Shown: positions 45,389-56,678, counted from the stretch's first letter. The stretch is DNA of 64,000 bases from Burkholderiales bacterium (GCA_019634975.1 JAHCAI010000002.1:372001-436000); one strand, 5' to 3'. Notes: a model not told the origin generated them from the sequence alone. A program made the numbers and translations.

Positions 45389-46159
45389 TTATTCCCAAAG
45401 GCGTTCCGGCAACGGCAACCCTGCGAGTTGCTCCGCTGTCAGTGGCCGGTCGGGCGTGATGCCGACCCTCTCCAGCACTGCGGCGAGCTGCCGGCCGTGT
45501 TGAGCGCTGTGCCAGGTCGAGCGCTCGAAAAGCATGTGGATCGGCTGCATGCCGAAGAAGGTCTTGATCTTCTGCTGGCAGGATTTGTCCCCCAGTTTGT
45601 TCCACCAGTTCTCGAGGCGCGCAATGACGGTGTCACCGTAACGCGCGATTTCCTCCCCGGTCATGAAGGTGCCGTCCTTGGGCGGCACATTGGCGAGCTG
45701 GACCGCGTATTCGACGCCGTCTTCGACCGATTCGAGGTAGGCCTCGGCGATGCGGAAAATGTGATGGCACATCAGGCGGATCGAGCGGTCCCGGTTGGGA
45801 ATCACGCGCTCGGTCAGTTGCGCGTCGGGCAGCTGGCGCATCAGCCGCTGCGCGGTGCGCAGCACCGTGACCCAGCGCTTGATCAGCTCTTCCGGCGGCA
45901 GCGGCTTGTGGCCGGTACCCTGGAGGCCGACGAACTCGGCGACATCCTCGAGGTTCTGGCCGAACACGAACTGTTCGCCCTTGGCGACGACCGGAACATT
46001 GCGCACGCCGAATTTGAGCAGGCGCTCGCGGCCCTGCGGGTCGTTCAGCACGTCGATGGCGACGAAATCGATCTGTTTACGCGAAAGAAACTCTTTCGCC
46101 CGGAGACAGCTGCTTCACCCGGGCTGGGTGAACAGGATGAATTGCTCGTTTGCGCCCAT
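45389..46159 (-). CDS. Selenoprotein: glutaredoxin-like domain fused to DinB-like domain
   Basis: A 256-residue protein with an in-frame UGA at codon 15 (46117-46115), read as selenocysteine. The N-terminal part, QFILFTQPGU-SSC-LRAKEFLS, is a thioredoxin-fold active site with U-x-x-C in place of C-x-x-C. It continues VRNVPVVAKG with the cis-proline near residue 56 and FVFGQNLEDVAEFVG, typical of glutaredoxins. From about residue 85 a DinB-like four-helix domain follows with candidate metal ligands at H132/H133 and in WHSAQH (H217, H221). An AGAGGT site precedes ATG 46159. Without read-through the gene would start at GTG 46051 and lose the active site. The SECIS-like hairpin, selC, selA and selB support recoding. 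Confidence 0.88.
46081..46117 (-). promoter_or_regulatory. Bacterial SECIS-like hairpin with its UGA
   Basis: On the minus strand the UGA at 46117-46115 is followed after 15 bases by GCGAAAGA-GTT-TCTTTCGC (46099-46081), a perfect 8-bp stem with a GUU loop. Bacterial SECIS hairpins sit directly after the UGA with a short loop that starts with G or has G in its first two positions, and the loop here starts with G about 23 bases from the UGA. Confidence 0.75.
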
Positions 46160-46283
46160 GATTGACCTCTGAAGGCGGTTGAAAAGAGGGTCGAGACTAA
46201 CGTCGGGCGTGGCAGGGCGTCAAGGTTTGCGGTGTTATATAATCCGCGCGCTTTTCACCCTGCATGCACCGCAAGAAATCCAC

Positions 46284-46892
46284 ATGATGAAGCTTATCGG
46301 GACGGCCACCAGTCCTTATACCCGCAAGGTGCGCGTTGTGCTGGCGGAAAAACGCATGGAGTGCGAGTTTGCCATCGATGCGCCGAATACCGAAGGCAGC
46401 ACGGTCGCGCAGTTCAACCCGCTTGGCAAGATCCCGGTGCTGGTGCTCGATGACGAGAGCACCCTTTTTGATTCGAGGGTGATTGTCGAGTATCTCGACA
46501 ACGCCAGTCCGGGCAACCGGCTGATTCCGGAGGAAAAGCGCCCGCGGATCCAGGTGCGGCGCTGGGAGGCGCTGGCCGACGGCTGCGCCGATGCGGCAGT
46601 TGCCGTGGTCATGGAGAAGCGCCGTCCCGCCGCCCAGCAGTCGCCGGAATGGATCTCCCGTCAGCAGGCCAAGGTCGACCGCGCGCTGCAGGTGATGGCC
46701 GACGACCTCGCGGCGAAAAACTGGTGCACCGGAGACTTTTTCACGCTCGCCGACATTGCTGTCGGCTGCTGTCTGGGCTGGATTGAGCTGCGGCTGCCGG
46801 ATTTGCCCTGGCGCCGCAACCACCCGAATCTTGCGCGGCTCGCCGACAAGCTTGCCCAACGCCAGTCTTTCAGGGACAGCGCACCAGCCTGA
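46284..46892 (+). CDS. Glutathione S-transferase family protein
   Basis: A 202-residue GST. The N-terminal thioredoxin fold shows MMKLIGTATSPYTRKVRVVLAEK, then NPLGKIPVLVLDDESTLFDSRVIVEYLD with the cis-proline and the SNAIL-like DSR. The helical C-terminal domain runs from about residue 85. The serine in TSPYTRK may be the catalytic residue. It resembles the YibF group. Two in-tandem ATGs (46284, 46287) exist, the first chosen for its spacing to AAGAAA. It is divergent from the selenoprotein gene by 124 bases; both relate to thiol chemistry. Confidence 0.92.
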   Translation: MMKLIGTATSPYTRKVRVVLAEKRMECEFAIDAPNTEGSTVAQFNPLGKIPVLVLDDESTLFDSRVIVEYLDNASPGNRLIPEEKRPRIQVRRWEALADGCADAAVAVVMEKRRPAAQQSPEWISRQQAKVDRALQVMADDLAAKNWCTGDFFTLADIAVGCCLGWIELRLPDLPWRRNHPNLARLADKLAQRQSFRDSAPA

Positions 46893-46909
46893 GCGTAGCC
46901 GGCCCGCGT

Positions 46910-48058
46910 CTAGCGTGGGCCACCCACCGCGCCGGGCGGGCAGCCCGCGTCTTGCGGGGTGAACTGCGCGGGGCGTGCTGATTCGATTATGCCGCCGCCG
47001 ATGCAGACCCTGCTCTCATAGATCACGACAGACTGGCCGGGTGTCACTGCCCACTGGTTTTCGGCGAATTCGACGACGCAGCGCTCGCGGTTTGCCACGG
47101 ACAGCGAGCAGGCGGCGTCTTTCTGGCGGTAACGGGTTTTCGCGCCGTACACCCATTGGGTGTGCGGCGGTTCGCCGCTGATCCAGTTCAGGTTGACGGC
47201 TGTCAGTTCATCGGACAGCAGCATGGGGTGTTCATGCCCCTGCACCACGACCAGCCGGTTGTTCGCCATGTCCTTGCGCGCGACATACCAGGCCTCGCCG
47301 TCGCCGTTGCGGGTACCCCCGATGCCGAGGCCCTGGCGCTGACCCAGCGTGTAGAACATCAGGCCCATGTGCTGGCCGACTTTCATGCCCTCCGCGGTCA
47401 CGATATCCCCGGGGTTGGAGGGCAGGTAGCGGTTGAGGAATTCGCGGAACGGCCGCTCGCCGATGAAACAGATCCCGGTGGAGTCTTTCTTGTCGTGGTT
47501 GGCCAGCCCTTCGCGGCGGGCGATTTCGCGCACGTCGCGTTTGTACAGCGTCCCCAGCGGAAACATGGTTTTGGCGAGCTGCTGCTGGTTGAGGCGGTAG
47601 AGAAAGTAGCTTTGGTCCTTGCTGCCGTCCTCGGCCTTCAGCAGCTGGTGCAGACCGTCGACCTCGCGCACCTGCGCATAATGCCCGGTGGCGATGCGGT
47701 CGGCGCCGAGGCTCATCGCGTGGTCGAGAAAACACTTGAACTTGATCTCGGCATTGCACAGCACATCGGGGTTGGGCGTGCGCCCGGCCCGGTATTCGCT
47801 GAGGAATTCGCTGAACACGCGGTCCTTGTATTCCGTGCTGAAGTTGACCGCCTCGATCTCGATCCCGATGCGGTCGGCTACGGCAACCGCGTCAACCAGG
47901 TCCTGGCGGGAGGTGCAGTGTTCGTCGCTGTCGTCGTCCTCCCAGTTCTTCATGAACAGGCCGGTGACGTCATAACCTTGTTGCTTCAGCAGCAGGGCGG
48001 CGACCGCGGAATCGACACCCCCGGACAGGCCGACGACTATTTTCTGTTTGCGGGTCAT
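46910..48058 (-). CDS. mnmA: tRNA-specific 2-thiouridylase
   Basis: MnmA, 382 residues, adds sulfur to U34 of tRNAs for Glu, Gln and Lys. The PP-loop [19 protein letters not shown] is at residues 6-24. The two catalytic cysteines are in [12 protein letters not shown] near residue 98 and [13 protein letters not shown] near residue 197. The start MTRKQK at 48058 follows nudJ by 4 bases. The protein has a C-terminal tail ([12 protein letters not shown]...) beyond the usual GGGIIE end, about 20 residues long and proline/glycine-rich. Confidence 0.95.
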   Translation of the reverse strand: MTRKQKIVVGLSGGVDSAVAALLLKQQGYDVTGLFMKNWEDDDSDEHCTSRQDLVDAVAVADRIGIEIEAVNFSTEYKDRVFSEFLSEYRAGRTPNPDVLCNAEIKFKCFLDHAMSLGADRIATGHYAQVREVDGLHQLLKAEDGSKDQSYFLYRLNQQQLAKTMFPLGTLYKRDVREIARREGLANHDKKDSTGICFIGERPFREFLNRYLPSNPGDIVTAEGMKVGQHMGLMFYTLGQRQGLGIGGTRNGDGEAWYVARKDMANNRLVVVQGHEHPMLLSDELTAVNLNWISGEPPHTQWVYGAKTRYRQKDAACSLSVANRERCVVEFAENQWAVTPGQSVVIYESRVCIGGGIIESARPAQFTPQDAGCPPGAVGGPR

Positions 48059-48062
48059 GGTT

Positions 48063-48521
48063 TTACCAATGGTGGTGCAGCAGTTGCAGCGGGTAGCGTC
48101 GCCCGTCAATGTAGTCTTCGACGCATTGCATCAGCAGGGGGCTGCGGTGCCGTTCGCGGCAGGCGCGGATGTCGGCCGCAGGCATCCACAACGCGCGCAG
48201 GATGCCGGTGTCCAGCGGACGGTCTTCCGGAGTGGAGACTTCCCCGGTGAAGGCGAAACGCAGGTAGGTGACCGGTGAGGCGGGCTTGCGGTACTGGTAG
48301 ATGCCGACCAGTGCGGTCGGGTTGAAATGCCGGGCCGATTCTTCGAGGGTTTCTCGGATCACGGCCTCGAGCAGCGATTCGCCCTCTTCGAGGTGGCCTG
48401 CCGGCTGGTTGTAGCGGACGCCGTCCGCGGTCTCTTCCTCGACCAGCAGGAATCCGCCATTGCGTTCAACGACGGCGGCGACCGTGACATTGGGTTTCCA
48501 CTGATTTGTTTCATCGGCCAT
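48063..48521 (-). CDS. nudJ: Nudix hydrolase (NudJ-like phosphatase)
   Basis: A 152-residue Nudix enzyme. The Nudix box is [22 protein letters not shown] near residue 42. The N-terminal [26 protein letters not shown] and the middle [11 protein letters not shown] match NudJ, which hydrolyses nucleoside di- and triphosphates and thiamine pyrophosphates. It is directly upstream of mnmA with a 4-base gap, the conserved arrangement. Length is typical. Confidence 0.93.
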   Translation of the reverse strand: MADETNQWKPNVTVAAVVERNGGFLLVEEETADGVRYNQPAGHLEEGESLLEAVIRETLEESARHFNPTALVGIYQYRKPASPVTYLRFAFTGEVSTPEDRPLDTGILRALWMPAADIRACRERHRSPLLMQCVEDYIDGRRYPLQLLHHHW

Positions 48522-48572
48522 CCGCGTATTTTATCGCCACCGGTGGCAGCTCGCCGCAGCGGCGGCAGGCGT

Positions 48573-48600
48573 AAAAAAAGCAGGGCCGAAGCCCTGCTTT
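48573..48600 (-). terminator. Terminator of small secreted protein A
   Basis: On the minus strand GCAGGGC-TTCG-GCCCTGC is followed by TTTTTTT. The tetraloop and stem are near-ideal. The stop of the upstream small gene is 23 bases before it. Confidence 0.85.
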
Positions 48601-48622
48601 CATCGGACAGAAAGACCGGTTT

Positions 48623-48760
48623 TTACTTCTTGTCTTTCTTGTCGGCTTTTTTCTCTTTTTTCTCGGTCTTTTTTTCGTCTTTCTTTTCGGCCGAGTAGGC
48701 CGGAGCGACGGCTACCGAAGCAAACATTCCAGCCATGATCATTGCAAACAGCTTCTTCAT
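48623..48760 (-). CDS. Small lysine-rich secreted protein A
   Basis: A 45-residue protein: MKKLFAMIMAGMFASVAVAPAYSA is a clear signal peptide, and the mature part is about twenty residues of repeated lysine with aspartate and glutamate (KKDEKKTEKKEKK...). It has its own GGGGAGGGG-like ribosome-binding site and a strong terminator. It is paralogous to the protein encoded at 48929-49087. The function is unknown; a cationic periplasmic peptide could bind nucleic acid, metal or envelope polymers. Confidence 0.8.
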   Translation of the reverse strand: MKKLFAMIMAGMFASVAVAPAYSAEKKDEKKTEKKEKKADKKDKK

Positions 48761-48881
48761 GTTCCCCTCCCCTTGTTGGACAGAATCGCGCCCGGAACCG
48801 GTACGCGGCTCGATGCGAGCGCCGCTACATTAGCGCATGCCCATGTCATTTACAACGGGGGTGGGGGGGTGCCCGGGCAAT

Positions 48882-48910
48882 AAAAAAGGCAGGGCTCGCG
48901 CCCTGCCTTT
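48882..48910 (-). terminator. Terminator of small secreted protein B
   Basis: On the minus strand GGCAGGGC-GCGA-GCCCTGCC, with three further A-T pairs, is followed by TTTTTT. The stem resembles the terminator of paralogue A in sequence, which suits a tandem duplication. Confidence 0.85.
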
Positions 48911-48928
48911 CTGAGCAAAACCGGAGAA

Positions 48929-49087
48929 TTACTTCTTGTCGGCTTTTTTCTCGTCTTTTTTCTCGGCTTTTTTCTCGTCTTTCTTCATTTCCTTCTTTTC
49001 TTCTTTCTTGGCTTCGGCAGCGAAGGCCGGGGCAACCGAGACAGAGGCGAAAACGGCGGCGATGATGGCGGCAAACAGTTTGTTCAT
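48929..49087 (-). CDS. Small lysine-rich secreted protein B
   Basis: A 52-residue paralogue of the protein at 48623-48760: signal peptide MNKLFAAIIAAVFASVSVAPAFAA, then a lysine/glutamate tail KKEEKKEMKKDEKKAEKK... . ATG 49087 with GAGGGAAT ahead is the start. The two genes and their terminators are similar along their whole length, so they arose by tandem duplication. Secreted lysine repeats of this sort are seen widely in betaproteobacteria without assigned function. Confidence 0.82.
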   Translation of the reverse strand: MNKLFAAIIAAVFASVSVAPAFAAEAKKEEKKEMKKDEKKAEKKDEKKADKK

Positions 49088-49353
49088 GATTCCCTCAATA
49101 AATGGGTGGTTGATCAACCAGGCCTTGCGGCCCTCGACCGAAACAGTCGGTCAGCGCGAATAACGGGCGGATTTGCCGGTGGTTGACACTGGGGAGTTAT
49201 ATTTCTTCAAAAAAAGAAACCGGAAAATCAAGGTGCTGCGTCAGAGTGCTGGCAGCTGATTGCTGCAGTGTGTATTGCAGGCACAGGGACTGGTGATTGA
49301 ACCGATGTCACTATTAATTGACGTTTGGATATTCTAGGTGGTCTGTTGTCGAT
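49088..49353. other. 266-base spacer, nothing certain
   Basis: The leader of small protein B lies at its left edge. The rest is fairly AT-rich (with an A-run at 49211-49216) and holds no convincing gene or hairpin. Confidence 0.4.
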
Positions 49354-49902
49354 TTAAATTGCCGACGAAAGTTTTCGCCATTGTCCCGGAGCCAGTTCGT
49401 CGATTGTCCAGGGGCCAATGCTGAAGCGGACCAGGCGCAAGGTCGGGAAGCCGGCGGCAGCCGTCATGCGCCTGACCTGCCGGTTACGGCCTTCGCGCAA
49501 GACAAGGCGCAGCCAGGCCGTCGGGATGGCCCGGCGCGAGCGGATCGGCGGTGTGCGCGGCCACAGCCAGTCGGGTTCATCGACCAGCGTGGCTTCCGCC
49601 GGACGCGCACGGAAATCGCCCAGACGGATTCCCCGGCGCAGGGGCTCGAGCGCAGAGTCGTCCGGAGCGCCTTCGACCTGGGCAAAGTAGGTCTTCGGCA
49701 GCTTGTGCCGTGGATCGCTGATCCGGTGCTGCAGGTTGCCGTCTCCGGTCAGCACGACCAGGCCCTCGCTGTCGGTGTCCAGCCGGCCCGCCGGGTAGAC
49801 ACCAGGAACGTCGACGAAGTCCTTCAGCGTGGGGTGTTTGCCTGAAGGGCTGAACTGGCAGATCACCCCAAAGGGCTTGTTGAGCAGGATGACGTCCGGC
49901 AT
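49354..49902 (-). CDS. rluE: 23S rRNA pseudouridine synthase (RluE-like)
   Basis: A 182-residue RsuA/RluE-type pseudouridine synthase without an S4 domain. It opens ILLNKPFGVICQFSP and has the catalytic aspartate in YPAGRLDTDSEGLVVLTGDG near residue 42. It ends with REGRNRQVRRMTAAAGFPTLRLVR. The short form and the sequence fit RluE, which modifies U2457 of 23S rRNA in E. coli. It is a single gene between the small proteins and malate synthase. Confidence 0.92.
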   Translation of the reverse strand: MPDVILLNKPFGVICQFSPSGKHPTLKDFVDVPGVYPAGRLDTDSEGLVVLTGDGNLQHRISDPRHKLPKTYFAQVEGAPDDSALEPLRRGIRLGDFRARPAEATLVDEPDWLWPRTPPIRSRRAIPTAWLRLVLREGRNRQVRRMTAAAGFPTLRLVRFSIGPWTIDELAPGQWRKLSSAI

Positions 49903-49945
49903 GCCCCGATTGTAAGGGGCGGCCGGACACTCCTGCCGTCAGTGG

Positions 49946-51571
49946 TCAGGCGGCGACGCCGGATTCCACTTCAAGCCCCAGCCGGTCGTAGCCGGGCAGG
50001 GTCAGGAACTCGACGTAGTCATCACTGCTGGTGATTTCATCGAACAGTGCGGCGGCCTCCTCGTAGCGCCCGGCACTCCAGGCCGCTTCGCCAAGTTCGC
50101 GGCGGACCCGGGCAAGCTCCTCAGGGAGCATGCGCCGGAACATGTCGCGGGTGATCTTGCGGCCGTCGTCGAGCACGCCCTTGGGGCTGCGCACCCACTG
50201 CCAGATCTGCGAGCGGGAAATTTCCGCGGTGGCGGCGTCTTCCATCAGGTTGTAGACCGGCACGCAGCCGTTGCCGGCCAGCCAGGCGCCGATGTACTGG
50301 ATGCCGACGCTGATGTTGTTGCGCAGGCCGGCCTCGGTGATCGGTGCTTCGGGTCTGAAATCGAGCAGGTCTTTGGCGCTGACGCTGACGTCGGGGCGCT
50401 GGCGGCCGACCTGATTGGGGCCCGGCATGTGCTTGTCGAACACCTCTTTGGCAATGTCCACGAGACCGGGATGGGCAACCCAGGTGCCGTCACAGCCGTC
50501 GGCGGCCTCGCGTTCCTTGTCGGCGCGGACCTTGGCCAGTGCGGTTTCGTTGGCCGCGGCATCGCCCTTGATCGGAATCTGCGCCGCCATGCCGCCCATC
50601 GCGAAGGCCTTGCGTTTGTGGCAGGTCTTGATCAAGAGCAGTGCGTAGGCGCGCATGAAGGGCGCGGTCATCGTGACCTGGCTGCGGTCGGCGAGGCAGA
50701 AATCCTTGTTGGAGCGGAATTTCTTGATGCAGCTGAAAATGTAGTCCCAGCGGCCGATGTTGAGACCGACGCAATGCTCGCGCAGTTCGAAAAGGATCTC
50801 ATCCATCTCGAAGGCGGCGAGCACCGTTTCGATCAGGACCGTGGCCTTGATCGTGCCCTGGGTCAGGCCGAGCTGCTGCTGGGCGGCGACGAAAATGTCG
50901 TTCCACAGCCGGGCCTCGAGGTGGCTTTCCATTTTCGGCAGGTAGAAGTACGGGCCCGTGCCGCGGTCCTGTGCCTCCCGCGCATTGTGGAAAAAGTACA
51001 GCGCGAAATCGAAAATCGCGCCTGACACCGCTGCCCCGTCGACCCGCATGTGATTTTCCATCAGGTGCCAGCCGCGCGGCCGCACCAGTAGCGTTGCAGG
51101 TTTTTCGCCCAGGCTGTACTGCCTGCCTTCGGGGCTGCGGAAAGTGATCGTGCGGCGGATGGCATCGCGCAGGTTGATCTGGCCTTCGATCATGTTGGCC
51201 CAGGTCGGTGCGTTGGAGTCCTCGAAGTCGGCCATGAACACATTGGCACCCGAGTTCAGTGCGTTGATCACCATCTTGCGGTCGGTCGGCCCCGTGATTT
51301 CCACGCGGCGGTCCTGCAGGTCGGCCGGCACCGGGCTGATGGTCCAGTCGCCGTCGCGCACAGCACGGGTTTCGGGAAGAAAGTCGGGCAGGACCCCGGT
51401 GTCGAACAGGGCCTGGCGATCCCGGCGCCGCTGCATCAGTTCCTGCCTGCGCCGCTCGAAGCGGCGCGATAGCCCCGCAACAAATCCCAGTGCTTCCGGC
51501 GTCAGGATCTCGGAGTATCCGGCTTTGAGGGGGGGGGTCAGGGTAATGCCTTCAGGCAGGGGCTGGTCCAT
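49946..51571 (-). CDS. aceB: Malate synthase A
   Basis: AceB, 541 residues, joins acetyl-CoA and glyoxylate into malate. The family stretch [21 protein letters not shown] near residue 110, the acetyl-CoA/catalytic region [39 protein letters not shown] near residue 260, and the late [24 protein letters not shown] are clear. ATG 51571 (MDQPLPEGI) is the start; upstream in-frame codons give atypical sequence. Isocitrate lyase is not next to it; the adjacent gene is an unrecognised protein. Confidence 0.95.
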   Translation of the reverse strand: MDQPLPEGITLTPPLKAGYSEILTPEALGFVAGLSRRFERRRQELMQRRRDRQALFDTGVLPDFLPETRAVRDGDWTISPVPADLQDRRVEITGPTDRKMVINALNSGANVFMADFEDSNAPTWANMIEGQINLRDAIRRTITFRSPEGRQYSLGEKPATLLVRPRGWHLMENHMRVDGAAVSGAIFDFALYFFHNAREAQDRGTGPYFYLPKMESHLEARLWNDIFVAAQQQLGLTQGTIKATVLIETVLAAFEMDEILFELREHCVGLNIGRWDYIFSCIKKFRSNKDFCLADRSQVTMTAPFMRAYALLLIKTCHKRKAFAMGGMAAQIPIKGDAAANETALAKVRADKEREAADGCDGTWVAHPGLVDIAKEVFDKHMPGPNQVGRQRPDVSVSAKDLLDFRPEAPITEAGLRNNISVGIQYIGAWLAGNGCVPVYNLMEDAATAEISRSQIWQWVRSPKGVLDDGRKITRDMFRRMLPEELARVRRELGEAAWSAGRYEEAAALFDEITSSDDYVEFLTLPGYDRLGLEVESGVAA

Positions 51572-51811
51572 GGCGTTCTCCGGGTGGGTTGCTGGGCGAT
51601 CAAGCAGGAATCTTGTTCCTGCATCGTGAAAAACCATCTCGAATGGGATGCTGCAACGCATTATCACAGACAACAGACGGTTTTCAATGGGCAGCCGGGA
51701 CTGGTGAAATTCACTATGTGAAAATTACAGAAATCGTAATCGGCGATTGTTGATGCATCGCAAAATGCCGGATTGGATACGGCTGCCGGTGGAGCTTCAG
51801 GCGCCGAAAAA

Positions 51812-51839
51812 GACAACGCCCGCGAGTGCGGGCGTTGTC
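51812..51839 (-). terminator. Terminator of the 458-residue unknown gene
   Basis: GACAACGCCCGC and its complement form a 12-bp perfect stem with a 4-base loop, followed by TTTTT on the minus strand (51807-51811). It separates the unknown gene from malate synthase. It is 40 bases after that gene's stop. Confidence 0.85.
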
Positions 51840-51878
51840 GGATGAAGTACTGAGCCGCTGGCGCGGCCGGGGCTTTGG

Positions 51879-53255
51879 TTACCGGCTGCCCCAGGGCTTG
51901 ATCGCAGCCTTGAGCTGGTTGTAACCGTCGAGGTAGCGCGGGCGCTTGCCGCTGTAGATCTTGTCGAAGGTCGCCAGTTGCGCGTCCAGCCAGTCGGCGA
52001 GCTGTTTGTTGCCGGGGTTGGCCGCCTTGTAGGCCTCGTTGATCAGCACGAAATGGATGCGCGGATCGTAGGGGTCCTTGGTGCCGCCGACGGTCTCGTC
52101 GCCGGCGAGCAGGCGCTGCAGCATCGCGTCGGCGGAGCCGAGGGTCTGTTCATAGATCGGCGCGCCTTCCATGCGGTACATGACGCTCGTCATGTCCTTG
52201 CCGTTGGTCATCGTGAAGCCCATCTCTTTCCACACGTCAGCCATTTTTTTGCCGGTCTTGGCGTGGTCGAGCACCATCTGGCCCCATTTGCGCAGCACGT
52301 CGGGCGCGTCGGCCATCAGGTCGGTCAGGCGGTCGCCGTCGAGGTCGGTCGAGTAGACGATGCACTCGCGCTGCTCGATCATGTCGTGCAGCAGCAGGCC
52401 GAAGTTGGTGTCGGAAATGTGTTCGTAAATGTCTCCACCCCAGTTCTCCATGCCGGCCTTGAAGTCCTTGGGCAGCAGCGCGACGATGGCGTGGACGTTG
52501 TCCTTGTGCTCCTCGTAGGCGTCCACCGCGTACTGGCGCTTCAGCTTGAACTTGGTGCCCTGGAGCAGCCAGCGGAACAGGCCTGCGTTGACCGCGTCTT
52601 CCTTGGCCTGGGTCGGTTTGGTGGCAACGCGGCCGATGCAGCCGCGCTCGTGTACGAGTTTCAGGAACAGGCGCGCGGCATAGGCCATGCGCACGCCCGG
52701 GGTGTTCATCTCGGAGTGGATGTTGCCGGTGGCTTTTTCAACCACGAATTTCTTGTTGTCCTGGGAATACGGCAGGCCGGGCATGAAGCGCACGTTGGTG
52801 ATCGAGCCGTAGGGGCGCACGTTGCAGTAGACGCCGGCGGCGGTGCGCAGCGGGGCATTGGCCGACTTGCCGGCGACGACGACCTTCTTGCCGCCTTCAT
52901 TGACCATGAAGTCGCCTGCGGTGGACCACTTCAGGCAGGTGTAGTCCATCTTGCCGAACCATTCCAGCGACTTCAGCTTAGAGTCGTGGCGGAACTGGGC
53001 CATCATCGGCACGCCGAGGAAGGGCAGGCCCAGGACGTCGAGGGCCATGATCGTGCCGTTCAGCGCGAAGGTGTCGGTAAGCGCGTGGGCAACGGGATTG
53101 ACGCCGCCGGTGAAGTTGCCGCCCTCCCAGATGATGGCGTCGCTGATGCCGCGCGGCTGGATCTTGGAGCGCTTGAACACGCCGTCCAGGTACTTGAAGA
53201 GGTCGCCGCTTGCTTCTTCCTGCGCGATTTTCAGCAGGTCCAGTTTTCCACTCAT
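51879..53255 (-). CDS. Conserved-looking unknown protein, 458 residues
   Basis: I do not recognise this family. The protein starts MSGKLDLLKIAQEEASGD at 53255, behind GGAGAATCGAG. It is soluble, with no signal peptide or membrane segment. It has balanced composition and native-looking motifs such as IIWEGGNFTGGVNPVAHALTD, MAQFRHDSKLKSLEW, GKMDYTCLKWSTAGDFMVNEGGK, and YSTDLDGDRLTDLMADAPDVL. Codon use matches neighbours. It has its own terminator, so it is a single-gene transcript. It is not isocitrate lyase, although it lies beside malate synthase. The composition suggests an enzyme of central metabolism, but nothing proves that. Confidence 0.8.
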   Translation of the reverse strand: MSGKLDLLKIAQEEASGDLFKYLDGVFKRSKIQPRGISDAIIWEGGNFTGGVNPVAHALTDTFALNGTIMALDVLGLPFLGVPMMAQFRHDSKLKSLEWFGKMDYTCLKWSTAGDFMVNEGGKKVVVAGKSANAPLRTAAGVYCNVRPYGSITNVRFMPGLPYSQDNKKFVVEKATGNIHSEMNTPGVRMAYAARLFLKLVHERGCIGRVATKPTQAKEDAVNAGLFRWLLQGTKFKLKRQYAVDAYEEHKDNVHAIVALLPKDFKAGMENWGGDIYEHISDTNFGLLLHDMIEQRECIVYSTDLDGDRLTDLMADAPDVLRKWGQMVLDHAKTGKKMADVWKEMGFTMTNGKDMTSVMYRMEGAPIYEQTLGSADAMLQRLLAGDETVGGTKDPYDPRIHFVLINEAYKAANPGNKQLADWLDAQLATFDKIYSGKRPRYLDGYNQLKAAIKPWGSR

Positions 53256-53458
53256 TTCTCGATTCTCCGTTCGAATAGGGTCTTTCAAGTGATCGGCGCG
53301 TTCATCGCGATCGGGAGGGGCGCTCCGGCAGGGGATTGCCGCCGGAGGCCGAGACCACTTTGGCTGTAACAGCCTGCTTGCCGGTCCGGGGCGGAATTAT
53401 CGCATCATTTACCCGCTGCCGGCATCTGTCGCCACGGGCGACGGGGCCGCCAGCCGAG

Positions 53459-53493
53459 AAAAAAGCCCGCAGTACCTCACAGGTCCGCGGGCT
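53459..53493 (-). terminator. Terminator of the cold-shock gene
   Basis: On the minus strand AGCCCGC and GCGGGCT pair, with an inner ACCT/AGGT stem, followed by TTTTT. It lies about 50 bases after the cold-shock stop codon. Confidence 0.75.
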
Positions 53494-53543
53494 TGGTCCG
53501 GCAGTGCCGCAGGCATTGATGCCTGCGGCGGAATCTCACAGCT

Positions 53544-53747
53544 TCAGGCTGCTTGGATGTTAGAGGCTTGTTTGCCCTTCGGGCCCTGGGTGACTTCGAA
53601 AGACACTTTCTGGCCTTCCTTGAGTGTCTTGAAGCCGTTCATCTGGATCGCGGAGAAGTGGGCGAAGAGGTCCTCGCTGCCGTCGTCCGGAGTGATGAAG
53701 CCGTAGCCTTTGGAGTCATTGAACCATTTCACAGTACCAGTTGCCAT
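53544..53747 (-). CDS. Cold-shock protein (CspA family)
   Basis: A 67-residue cold-shock domain protein, an OB-fold RNA chaperone. RNP1 (KGYGFIT) and RNP2 (DLFAHFS) are intact, and the protein starts [21 protein letters not shown] 53747 is the family start. A leader of about 130 bases lies upstream (to about 53880); such leaders often fold in temperature-dependent ways in csp genes. It is divergent from clpS, a conserved csp-clpS-clpA arrangement in betaproteobacteria. Confidence 0.96.
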   Translation of the reverse strand: MATGTVKWFNDSKGYGFITPDDGSEDLFAHFSAIQMNGFKTLKEGQKVSFEVTQGPKGKQASNIQAA

Positions 53748-54066
53748 ATGCCTGCCTTGATAGAAAAGCGGATGGGCTCCGCGATTTGTTCGAGTTCCAA
53801 GGATCGCACCGGCCAAACTCAGGTACTGCGCTGGTCTTGCGATAAAACCTGAACCCCAACACCCGACTGCTTTCTAGGATATTTGCCGGCGAAAGTCAAG
53901 CGGGGGCGGAAAAGCGGGTTTTCCGGCGCTTTCCCCCTTTCAATTCCGCTACTTGAAAAATTCCCCATTCCGGAGAAAATAGGTTTCCGGCGGGCCAGTT
54001 ACCGGCCCGCGGTGGTCCGGAGAGGCTTGCCGGGCCCTGATGAAGCAGGCAAGGCTCAGCAACGGC
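53748..54066. other. 319-base divergent spacer between csp and clpS
   Basis: It holds the csp leader, and possibly a clpS promoter at 53953-53980 (TTGAAA, then GAAAAT after 16 bases). No gene is visible in it. A run of short GC-rich repeats near 53990-54010 lacks a T-run. Confidence 0.4.
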
Positions 54067-54375
54067 ATGGCAACCAGGCAGCGTGAAGACACCGTCCTCG
54101 AGGCGAAGCGTACCAAGACCAAGCCGCCACCGATGTTCAAGGTGCTGCTGCTGAATGACGATTACACGCCGATGGATTTCGTCGTCAGCGTCCTGCAGCG
54201 GTTCTTCTCCCTGAGCCGGGAGCGCGCGACCCAGGTCATGCTCAAGGTGCACCGCGAAGGCATGGGTGTCTGCGGTATATTTCCCCGGGATGTTGCGGCA
54301 ACCAAAGTCGAGCAGGTAAAGTCGTACGCCAAGCAGCACCAACATCCGTTACAGTGCGTAATGGAAGAGAACTGA
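54067..54375 (+). CDS. clpS: ATP-dependent Clp protease adaptor
   Basis: ClpS, 102 residues, binds N-degron substrates and hands them to ClpA. The core [23 protein letters not shown] near residue 28 and the later [28 protein letters not shown] are typical. ATG 54067 (MATRQRED) gives the standard length; an ATG nine codons earlier is possible. clpA starts 41 bases after it. Confidence 0.96.
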   Translation: MATRQREDTVLEAKRTKTKPPPMFKVLLLNDDYTPMDFVVSVLQRFFSLSRERATQVMLKVHREGMGVCGIFPRDVAATKVEQVKSYAKQHQHPLQCVMEEN

Positions 54376-54416
54376 GGAACCGAGGTCTCACCCCCAACAG
54401 CCATGATCGGACAACC

Positions 54417-56678
<2,262 letters not shown>

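Noticed and set aside
51879..53255. Isocitrate lyase next to malate synthase
   Set aside because: None of the isocitrate lyase active-site or N-terminal sequence is visible.
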